Of a stretch of 64,000 bases of DNA, positions 54,055 through 64,000 are shown one piece after another. The notes under the pieces were generated by a model that was not told where the DNA came from, did not search any database, and was given only the letters and a program-made list of their open reading frames with translations. Each line of letters opens with the position of its first letter. The stretch's first letter is position 1. Made by a program: the position numbers and the translations under genes. This DNA comes from Plasmodium brasilianum (lineage: Eukaryota > Apicomplexa > Aconoidasida > Haemosporida > Plasmodiidae): assembly GCF_023973825.1 (NCBI RefSeq), contig NC_090121.1:472001-536000 (forward strand), given 5' to 3'.

Positions 54055-54215
54055 ATAAAAAAAACTAAAAAAATCTATAAAAACATAAAATAACCTATAA
54101 ATATATAAAATAATCTATAAAAACATAAGAAACACTAAAAAAACATAAGAAAAACTAAAAAAACATAAGAAAAACTAAAAAAACATAAGAAAAACTAAAA
54201 AACATAACCTAAAAA
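54055..54215. repeat. 19-20 bp A-rich minisatellite (AAAAAACATAAGAAAAACTA)
   Basis: Four close copies around 54128-54205, with CTATAAAAACATAAAATAAC relatives before them. Confidence 0.85.
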
Positions 54216-55129
54216 AACATAAAAGAACATATCACAATATATATTATATATACATAATATATATAAAATGGTTAATAACGAAGTATTGAAAAAAAAATTG
54301 GTAACAAATAACACGGTTTACAAAACAGCATGTATTCATCATAAAACAAATATATTGCAAAGGTCGAAAATTATGTTAAATTTAAAGCATTTAAATTATT
54401 AAGCTAAATTAAATCTATTTTTTGTTTATTTTTAATTAGAATAATTAAAATATATAATAATAAATAAAAATAAAAGGTAATTTAACAACACACATAATAT
54501 AAATATATTAACAAACAATTAAAGTTATGAGCTTCTAACGCATTATACTTTAAAAAGGGTTTAAAAAATAACCCAAAAAACAAAAAAATAGAATAAAAAT
54601 AAAGTAAAATTAATGCAAAATTAAAAGCAAATAAAAAAACAAAACCCAATAATTAGAACCAAAAACAAAACCAAAATTTTTTTTGCTTATTTTCAAGTCA
54701 TTGATATATAAAATACATTGAAGTAGAGCTGTTTTGTGAATGTTGCATATATTCTACCCTTGTTCATAGCATTGTACTGAAATTTTCAAATAAAATTTTT
54801 TGATTTCACATTGGGACAAATTGGTTATATATACAATACATATATAATTCTTTTTAACCTATGATTTAATTTTTTTAATAGTGAAAAATATATTTATAAA
54901 TACATATATATAATGTTCATAGTACACGAAGAATTATATGACAACACTTCATCATTTCTGTATTTATAAAACGTTCAGCATTATAGTAATACGATCCAAC
55001 ATTTTATTATATTTCAAAAGTTAAGAATAATTTAAAGGTGCAAATAATTTACGTAGTTGTTTAACTCGTTTGTTAGGAACAAAGTATATAAGAATATTAT
55101 AAATTTTTCAGCAAGTTGCTCCATTGCTC

Positions 55130-55262
55130 AACTGTTTTATTGCTTAAATGCTCAATTACTCCATAGCCCAATTATTCAATTGCCCAATTACTTAATTGCC
55201 CAATTACTTAATTGCCCAGTTACTCAATTGCCCAGTTTCTCAATTGCCCAGTTACTCAGTTA
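55130..55262. repeat. 16-17 bp minisatellite (CAATTACTTAATTGCCC)
   Basis: About six to seven copies built on CAATTACTTAATTGCCC and CAGTTACTCAATTGCCC. The unit contains the inverted element CAATT/AATTG, so the array can form hairpins. Confidence 0.88.
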
Positions 55263-56045
55263 AGCTTTTTCTTTTCTACTGTGTCGAAAATGTTACCTCA
55301 CAATTGTAATATTTTGGCATTCATATCTTTGACAAACTATTAATTTCTTGTTAAGTGAGATAAAACAAGATGTTTGTTATACTGATATATAAACACGTAT
55401 ACCTAAACATATTCGTATACATATATACATGTATACAGGTGTGCAGGTACCTATTTTTTAGTATAAAAGAATGTACATTTTTTTTATGAACGCTTTTGAG
55501 TAATAAATTTAAGAGGAACGAGGAAAAGTTAATCATACATATCCGTTCAGGAAATAAGAGACATATAAATATGTACAATATATTTTATCTTTCCTTTTTT
55601 CTTAATAGCACTTTTTATATTATTTTTATATAAGAAAATATACGTTTTATACTTGTTACCTTTATGAGATTATAAGTTTTAATTTCACATGTGTATATCC
55701 AATTTTTTTTAAGGTAACAGGTATTTTATTCATTCAGGAGCAATTTGATTAGTTAAAAAAAAAAAAAAAAATGCTCGAATAAAACGAGAAATGTTGTGTG
55801 CTGAAGTTCACATACCGACACAAGTAGAGAAATTAATGAAGGAAAAATAAAAAAAAAAAAAAAAGAAAGAAAAATATATTATTAAAAAATTCTTAAAATA
55901 ATAAATGTGTTAAAATAGAGATTATAAAATAATTATATATATTTTTTTTTCCATTCTGGCCATTTACATAACAAAAAATACAAGTTTCTTAGTTATTTTC
56001 ATTTTTTTAAGGTTTAATATATATATATTATTAAATACATCTGAA

Positions 56046-56294
56046 TTATTCTTCTTTTAATTTATAAAAAAAAAAAAATGTGTAAATGGAAGTGTAAAAA
56101 GTAAAAAATCGTAAATACACTACTTTTATTCGAAAAATAAATTGAAGGATTGTAAAAAAAAGAAAAAAAAATAGTTGACTCAGTACGAGAAGCACAACAA
56201 CACATATAATAATCCAAAGAGACAGGAATATCAAAATTTCAATTTTCCAATGAAAAACATACATTTTACCCAAAGTGAAGTAAACCGTATCCAT
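56046..56294 (-). CDS. possible small membrane protein (82 aa), doubtful
   Basis: ATG complementary to 56292-56294 gives MDTVYFTLGKMYVFHWKIE followed by a convincing transmembrane helix (ILIFLSLWIIICVVVLLVL). After that the frame becomes Phe-rich because of poly-A on the opposite strand, so the true protein may be about 40 residues or be spliced at CTC|GTACTG. It lies just downstream of adenylate kinase on the same strand. I recognise no family. Confidence 0.35.
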   Translation of the reverse strand: MDTVYFTLGKMYVFHWKIEILIFLSLWIIICVVVLLVLSQLFFFLFFTILQFIFRIKVVYLRFFTFYTSIYTFFFFYKLKEE

Positions 56295-56515
56295 AGCGTA
56301 CGGTCAACACCCAATTTCCACTTTTAAAAATTATGTAGACATTCCGTACATACATATGATTCACACACGTAGGGAAATATATATACATACATATATATAG
56401 ATATAAATATATGTTTATCTATATATAAACACATGTCTGTACCAATGCATGCATACATACATATACTTGAGAAAAACGAATGTGGACAACTGTGTAACGG
56501 AGATAGCTAACATGA

Positions 56516-58950
<2,435 letters not shown>

Positions 58951-59766
58951 ATGGTGTTGTATGTCATCGGCCTAGGCTTGGGAGATGAAAAGGATATCAC
59001 CATAAAAGGAAAAGAATTAATTGAAGAGTCAGATGTAGTATATTTAGAATCATATACATCTGTTTTATTTGTACCAAAAGAAAATTTGGAAAAATTTTAT
59101 AAAAAAAAAATTATTGAAGTTGATAGAATATTTGCAGAAGAAAATTGTGAACAGATTTTAAATGAAGCAAAGAGTAAGAAAATCTCCTTTTTAGTAGTAG
59201 GAGATCCTTTATGTGCAACTACACATCATGATATTATCTTAAGAGCAAAAAAAAAAAATATAAATGTACAAGTAATTCATAATGCTTGTATTATGTCAGC
59301 TATTGGTGAATGTGGTATGCAATTATACAATTTCGGTCAAACTGTATCCATCCCATATTTTGAAGAAAATTATAAACCTACAAGTTTTTATGAAAAAATA
59401 AAAATTAATATAGATAATAATTTTCATACTTTATGTTTATTAGATATTAAAATAAAAGAAAGAACTATAGAAAACATAATGAAAAATAAAAATATTTATG
59501 AACCATCTAGATTTATGACTATTCAGGAAGCTATTGACCAACTTACTTATTGTGAAAATATTCTTAAAAAAAATGTCATCACAGAAAATACGCTAGCTAT
59601 TGCTATTGTTCAAATTGGGTCCTTAAGTAATCAACAAATTATATCAGGAAATTTATTAACGTTAAAATCGTTACATTATAATGAACCTCTACACTCTTTG
59701 ATAATATGTGCACCGAATTTACATGATATAGAAAAGGAGTATTTCGACATGTACTTGTCCACGTAG
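58951..59766 (+). CDS. DPH5: diphthine methyl ester synthase DPH5
   Basis: A 271-aa single-exon protein starting MVLYVIGLGLGDEKDITIKG, the usual DPH5 N-terminus. It shows the class III SAM-dependent methyltransferase (tetrapyrrole methylase fold) motifs: GLGLGD, DVVYLESYTS, VVGDPLCATTHHDIILRA, IHNACIMSAIGECGMQLYNFG (the NASIM-type block with Cys in place of Ser) and CLLDIKIKERTIENI. The length matches yeast and human enzymes (about 285-300 aa). It methylates the modified histidine of translation elongation factor 2 using S-adenosylmethionine, the second step of diphthamide synthesis in the cytosol. Diphthamide is the target of ADP-ribosylating toxins in other eukaryotes. No odd features. Confidence 0.95.
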   Translation: MVLYVIGLGLGDEKDITIKGKELIEESDVVYLESYTSVLFVPKENLEKFYKKKIIEVDRIFAEENCEQILNEAKSKKISFLVVGDPLCATTHHDIILRAKKKNINVQVIHNACIMSAIGECGMQLYNFGQTVSIPYFEENYKPTSFYEKIKINIDNNFHTLCLLDIKIKERTIENIMKNKNIYEPSRFMTIQEAIDQLTYCENILKKNVITENTLAIAIVQIGSLSNQQIISGNLLTLKSLHYNEPLHSLIICAPNLHDIEKEYFDMYLST

Positions 59767-60784
59767 TGAGTACTTTGTGATTACATCGTGTTTACACCGT
59801 GTTTACTTCATCGGGGTGTGTTTTAATTTTGTCTTAGCTGTTATTGTAGCGAGCGTTGTTGTGATATTAGCTGGCATACTCGTTTCCTTTATCTTCGTAT
59901 TTTCTTATTTTCTTTTTTTCTTTTTCTTTTTCTTTTTGTTTTTTTTTTTTTTTTTTTTTAAGCGAATAATCAAATAACATTTTTTCAAGACAAATTTTTA
60001 ATTAAAAATTGACATCTTCTCACGTGTTTCGCAGTGCACAAATTTGAAATCCAAAATGCCTACATAATGTGGTTTATTTTTACCCCGTACTCAAAAATAA
60101 AAAGAAGAGAAGCGAACGAAAAGAAAAGAAAGTTTGCTTCTTCTTCTACTTCTTCTACTTCTTTTACTTCTTCTGCTTCTTCTGCTTCTTCTGCTTCCTC
60201 TGCTTCTTCTACTTATTTTACTTCTTCTACTTCTTCTGCCTCTTCCTTTTTTTAACAGTTGACGTTTTAAATGTTGAGTACTTTTTAATCTCTTGTATCG
60301 TTAACTTAAAATCAGATCACATAACAGTAGTGGTGTATTTACATTTGCACTTTTTTTTAACATACAAAAATTTTGGAAAACAGGACAATGTCTGGCAATA
60401 AAATATGATATGGTATAAAATATGACTCGAAATAAAATATGTTTGAAAAAAAAGAATAATTTGAATTTCTTAACATTGCACTTGATAGATATCCTTCTCT
60501 TTGAGTTTTTTTTATTCAAAGGAGCACTACGTGTTTACACAAAATAAAAGTATATAATAGTTTAATTAAATACGCATGAATAAATCGCACTCGCATGTTC
60601 ATTCTTTTTGTTTTTTCCTCTAGTACAGTGCATCACGTGTGTATACATATATACGGGGGCATGTGTATGTACGTATGTATGAACGTGGGTATGTGTCCAA
60701 CCGCATGTGTGAATGTCTTCCTTCGAGAACACGGTTTATTGAGAGTAATTCCGCTTATATATTCCAAAAATAAAGAGCAAAAAA
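59767..60784. other. intergenic region between DPH5 and the type I membrane protein gene
   Basis: About 1 kb. It contains (TTTTTC)n near 59905-59960 and a (TTCTNC)n array at 60130-60255 that translates as Ser-rich or Phe-rich frames, which I do not regard as genes. Confidence 0.75.
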
Positions 60785-62110
60785 ATGATTAACCTAAATT
60801 GTATTTATATCTGCCTACTAAATGCATCTTTTCTTTTTGTGCTTCTCTTTAGTTGTCTTCACCTTGAAGATACCATTAAAATTAAACTAGATAAAATAAA
60901 TAAAATGTATGAAGTAAACAAAATAAACGAAATGAATGAAGTAAACAAAATAAACGAAATGAATGAAGTAAACAAAATAAACGAAATGAATGAAGTAAAC
61001 AAAATGAATGAAATGAATGCTTGCCTGTTTCTAAAAGTTTGCTGCGCTGATTTTTGTTCCTTTTTAGAATATGACATAACCAAAAAGACGTATCTAATAA
61101 TTAGAGAAAACATACTTTTATATAACTGTAAAAACATTGTAAAATTATACTTTTCTAGTGACAATGCTTTTTTTTATTTCACAAATTTTATTTTTATGGA
61201 AAATGATATAGTTGAAATTGTTGATTCATTCGAAAAGGAAAAAAGAAATTTTACTTTTTGGAAACCACTTTTTGAATTCTTACAAGTAGACAATGGGAAG
61301 AAGTACATTTTCATTCCTCTAGCATATTTTGAAATTAAAAACTGTAACAACAAACTTATGAAAAGGAATGAGAGTTTAGACAAAAAAATTAATAATACTT
61401 ATGATACTCATAAAGTTGGTTTTACTCAATTGGAAAAGAAAAAGGAAGTGATTCACACGACAGAACAACAGAAAAAAGAAGACATGGTCATTCTTAATGC
61501 TCCTCTCACATCAAACAGTCCTAATGAGGAAAAAGGAAAATTTATAAATTCGCTTCTTAACAGAGGTAAATATTTGCCTAAAATTAACTTCAGCAAAAGT
61601 AGTTATTACCATATAGATACGTTAATACAAATATTTACGGATTTAATTTTAGATATAAAAAAAGAAAAAGTGAACATTTCTATTAATCCAATATGTTTAC
61701 CAAAAAATAATTATGCGTCATTTAATAGTGTACTAAATTATATAGACAATACTTCGAACGGTTGTACGAAACAAACCTATAGCACATTTCATAAAATATA
61801 TTATAAGAATTATTTCTTTAAAATTATTCTCATTAGTAATCCTATCCTTTCATTTTTATTCGAAGATATGATAATTTGGAATTCAGACAAAAAAAAAGAC
61901 ACTGATACAAGTTTATATATCTGTCATGAAAAAAATGTATATAAATGTATACCCCCTAAAAATTATAAAGCAATATTAGAAAAAGCCGCTATCATTTTTC
62001 TTATCATCATCTTGATATTACTAACTTATATATTATTAAGAAATAAAAAATTGAAAATAAAAGAAGAACAAAAAAAAAAAAAAAAAAACGCACATAACAA
62101 AAAAAATTGA
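60785..62110 (+). CDS. single-pass membrane protein with predicted signal peptide, function unknown
   Basis: A 441-aa single-exon protein. Residues 7-25 (IYICLLNASFLFVLLFSCL) look like a signal peptide, and a strong transmembrane helix lies at about 400-420 (AAIIFLIIILILLTYILL), followed by a short Lys-rich cytosolic tail ending in a poly-A-coded Lys run. The lumenal part begins with a NEVNKINEM repeat, then has several spaced cysteines (ACLFLKVCCADFC, YNCKN, KNCNN, PICLP, NGCTK, YICHEKNVYKC) that could form disulphides. I recognise no domain. The layout (signal, Cys-containing ectodomain, one helix, basic tail) fits a type I ER, Golgi or surface protein. It lies tandem with DPH5 and the INTS9-like gene. 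Confidence 0.78.
   Translation: MINLNCIYICLLNASFLFVLLFSCLHLEDTIKIKLDKINKMYEVNKINEMNEVNKINEMNEVNKINEMNEVNKMNEMNACLFLKVCCADFCSFLEYDITKKTYLIIRENILLYNCKNIVKLYFSSDNAFFYFTNFIFMENDIVEIVDSFEKEKRNFTFWKPLFEFLQVDNGKKYIFIPLAYFEIKNCNNKLMKRNESLDKKINNTYDTHKVGFTQLEKKKEVIHTTEQQKKEDMVILNAPLTSNSPNEEKGKFINSLLNRGKYLPKINFSKSSYYHIDTLIQIFTDLILDIKKEKVNISINPICLPKNNYASFNSVLNYIDNTSNGCTKQTYSTFHKIYYKNYFFKIILISNPILSFLFEDMIIWNSDKKKDTDTSLYICHEKNVYKCIPPKNYKAILEKAAIIFLIIILILLTYILLRNKKLKIKEEQKKKKKNAHNKKN
60899..61017 (+). repeat. 27-bp repeat coding for NEVNKINEM inside the membrane protein gene
   Basis: Three to four in-frame copies of AATGAAGTAAACAAAATAAACGAAATG just after the signal peptide, the last with AAAATGAAT in place of AAAATAAAC. 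Confidence 0.92.
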
Positions 62111-63430
62111 TATGTACAGAAAAAAGTCTACCTGAAATACACGTAGAATATCAGAATAACGTACAAACAAATTTTTGTTCAAAAATTAAAAATATTGCAA
62201 ACGCAGATTTAATAAATCTAATTGGTCGTAATAAAGCCGAGAAAATTGTTGTTTTCCATTCGTAATACATAATCCATGCTTCCATTATGCAAAAGCTTCC
62301 TCTTATTTTATCACATGGTTTTCAAGAAGATCCATGTTTACGTTCTCCTCATCATATATTTTTATGGATTTTTTAGAAGATTCTTAACAAAATGTATATA
62401 AATAAGTGCACGTATATATGTATATACATGCATGTACATAGAAGTATATAGGTGTTAGTATTTCTTTACGAGCGTTTGCACATGTTTATACACGTTTATA
62501 TACGTTCATACAACGTTTCTCACAAAAAATGTAGTACAGTAAGTGCTACTGAAAATTTACTTTTACCTTTTGAAACTTACAAAAGAGGAATAGGGCACCT
62601 CTTTATTCTTATTCTCTTTTGAAAGAAGTTAAGTTGCTATAGCTTGACTCCACAATGTTAAATTATGATTATCCTATTCCGAATATTCATGAAAATTTTC
62701 AAGCATGATTAGCCGTACTATTTTACAAATTAATTTACCAAATAAATAGGAAAAAAATGTCATATTAATTGTGCTCACTATGTTTATTATTTTTATTTTA
62801 AATATTATTTTTTTTATTATTTTTATTTTAAATATTATTTTTTTTATTATTTTTATTTTAAATATTATTTTTTTTATTATTTTTATTTTAAATATTATTT
62901 TTTTTATTATTTTTATTTTAAATATTATTTTTTTTTATTATTTTACTTTTCTTTTTCTTTTTCTTTTTTTTGTTTTTTTCTTTTTTTTTTTTAAACTTGT
63001 TGCCTAAGCTAAACGAACAATTATTAAAGCATAACAGCAAAGGGCACATAAAAAGTTTACAAGCTAATCGCATAAATATAGAGGTTAATATTAAATAATT
63101 TTTTTCTTCTACATATATATAGGGCAGCAGGGGGGGTAAGGTGCTTGAGTATATATTTAAATACTAAAATAAGGAAAGTCAAAAAAATGCTTGGTGGAAA
63201 ATATAGCATCAAAAAAGCAAAAATATATAGTAATTTTATGCAACATAGATTCGCGGAAACGGAAAAAAGTAGTATAGGATAAAGGGGTAAATGTATCTGC
63301 CTATATCTATATCTATCTATATATATATATGCGTACATACTCATGTACGCATATGTAAAAATATATGGGTTTATTGAAAGGGCCCAAAGTAAGCGCCTTC
63401 GTTGAACGCTCCAAATGAATAGTCGATAGG
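62111..63430. other. intergenic region before the INTS9-like gene
   Basis: About 1.3 kb with a 30-bp T-rich minisatellite at 62784-62938, poly-T at 62975-62992, a short G8 run near 63131, and (CTATAT)n near 63300-63330. No gene is seen. Confidence 0.75.
62784..62938. repeat. 30-bp T-rich minisatellite
   Basis: Five near-identical copies of a unit containing TTATTATTTTTATTTTAAAT, each copy 30 bp. The false plus-strand frame repeats FIILNIIFFI. Confidence 0.93.
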
Positions 63431-64000
63431 ATGAATGACTCATTCGAAATGATCAAGTTATGTGGAAGTGACCACGTAAGCAGCCACTTAATAAAAATTG
63501 GTTCCTTCAACATTTTATGTGATATGCCGCTAAATCATGAGGAAATACTAAATTTAAAAAAAAAAGATATAACGCGTAACAATAGTGATAGGGAAAAAGA
63601 ATTGGATGAACAGTATATAAGTATAACTAATATGGAAGTACACTCATCATCAAACAAATTATTACTAAGTATAAGTAATATACCCATAAAGATTCATATA
63701 ATTTTAATTTCTTGTATTGAATGTTTTATGGGTTTACCAATATTTTGTAAATATTTTGATATATCGGATACACATATAATATGTACGAAACCTATTTTTA
63801 CCTTTTCTATGTGTGCAGTAGAAAATTTGCAGACAAAGGAAAATTATTTACCTGAATGGAATGAAGAAATAAATGAAACAAATTTTAATGAAAACATTTT
63901 TAATAGTAGTGATGATTATTTTGACTTAAAGTTAAGTTTCAAAAATTCTCTTCATTTATTATCATATAAAGAAAAAATAAGCTTCAAGCAAAATGATGAA
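63431..64000 (+). CDS. Integrator subunit 9-like (metallo-beta-lactamase/beta-CASP family), 5' part
   Basis: An open frame from ATG 63431 runs off the window after 190 codons. It begins MNDSFEMIKLCGSDHVSSHLI, then IGSFNILCDMPLN, where active family members have a LLDCG-type strand. After a Lys/Asn insert comes IPIKIHIILISCIECFMGLP, then IFCKYFDISDTHIICTKPIF. This aligns by eye to the INTS9 pattern in which VILISN...MMALPY is followed by a T-G-T-V-Y-A-T-E-P strand. The metal-binding HxHxDH of active nucleases (INTS11, CPSF73) is absent, as expected for the inactive partners INTS9 or CPSF100. INTS9 pairs with INTS11 to cleave snRNA 3' ends. Only the start of the fold is seen, so CPSF100 remains possible. 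Confidence 0.5.
   Translation, partial: MNDSFEMIKLCGSDHVSSHLIKIGSFNILCDMPLNHEEILNLKKKDITRNNSDREKELDEQYISITNMEVHSSSNKLLLSISNIPIKIHIILISCIECFMGLPIFCKYFDISDTHIICTKPIFTFSMCAVENLQTKENYLPEWNEEINETNFNENIFNSSDDYFDLKLSFKNSLHLLSYKEKISFKQNDE

Larger units (their letters stand above)
53763..56515. other. upstream region of the unrecognised gene and adenylate kinase 3' flank
   Basis: About 2.75 kb, extremely A-rich at 53990-54660, with a 19-20 bp repeat at 54055-54215 and a 16-17 bp repeat at 55130-55262. A minus-strand frame at 56046-56294 could be a small membrane protein and is listed separately. Confidence 0.7.

Noticed and set aside
59777..59977. Hydrophobic frame after DPH5 (VLAVIVASVVVILAGILVSFIF) as a small membrane protein
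   Set aside because: No ATG precedes it in a convincing context, it fades into poly-Phe from a T-run, and it lies in the DPH5 3' flank.
60034..60401. Ser-rich and Phe-rich overlapping frames
   Set aside because: Both arise from a (TTCTNC)n array and there is no other coding evidence.
62771..63007. Hydrophobic repeat frame FIILNIIFFI as a membrane protein
   Set aside because: It is a translated 30-bp T-rich minisatellite with no conserved ends.

Overview
The window is a piece of a Plasmodium (malaria parasite) nuclear chromosome. The evidence is very high A+T with long (TA)n, poly-A/T and (CATA)n tracts in 1-5 kb intergenic gaps, proteins swollen by Asn/Lys/Ser low-complexity inserts, GT-AG introns, and a recognisable set of eukaryotic housekeeping genes. 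Intergenic DNA is less extreme than I would expect for P. falciparum, so a non-falciparum species such as P. malariae or P. ovale would fit; I cannot fix the species. From memory, PHD1, RPT2, beta-tubulin, NOP5 and adenylate kinase lie close together on P. falciparum chromosome 10, so this is probably the syntenic block.

Left third (1-24 kb): the 3' end of an inositol polyphosphate kinase gene (+). Next is a giant PHD-finger chromatin reader (PHD1-like, +, about 4,560 aa if a 27-A homopolymer frameshift is corrected). Then come an XPG/FEN1-family nuclease (-) and, head to head with it, a six-exon gene (+) for a 170-aa protein of unknown function that I assembled from compatible GT-AG junctions.

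Middle (24-43 kb): proteasomal ATPase RPT2 (-), with a 19-nt first exon encoding an N-myristoylation start; a Golgi pH regulator (GPHR/GPR89)-like multi-spanning membrane protein (+) with a roughly 500-residue low-complexity loop; a three-CCCH zinc-finger protein (+); and beta-tubulin (-, three exons, 445 aa).

Right third (43-64 kb): NOP5/NOP58 (-), an unrecognised conserved-looking gene (-), adenylate kinase (-, two exons, 242 aa), diphthine synthase DPH5 (+), a single-pass membrane protein with a predicted signal peptide (+), and the 5' end of a degenerate metallo-beta-lactamase protein resembling Integrator subunit 9 (+).

There are no operons, mobile elements or CRISPR. The genes span unrelated housekeeping functions (chromatin, proteasome, cytoskeleton, snoRNP, nucleotide metabolism, translation-factor modification). 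The less explained parts are a structured, GC-rich candidate noncoding RNA near 51.0 kb, several short GC-rich islands with small ORFs, the six-exon orphan, and many private minisatellites.
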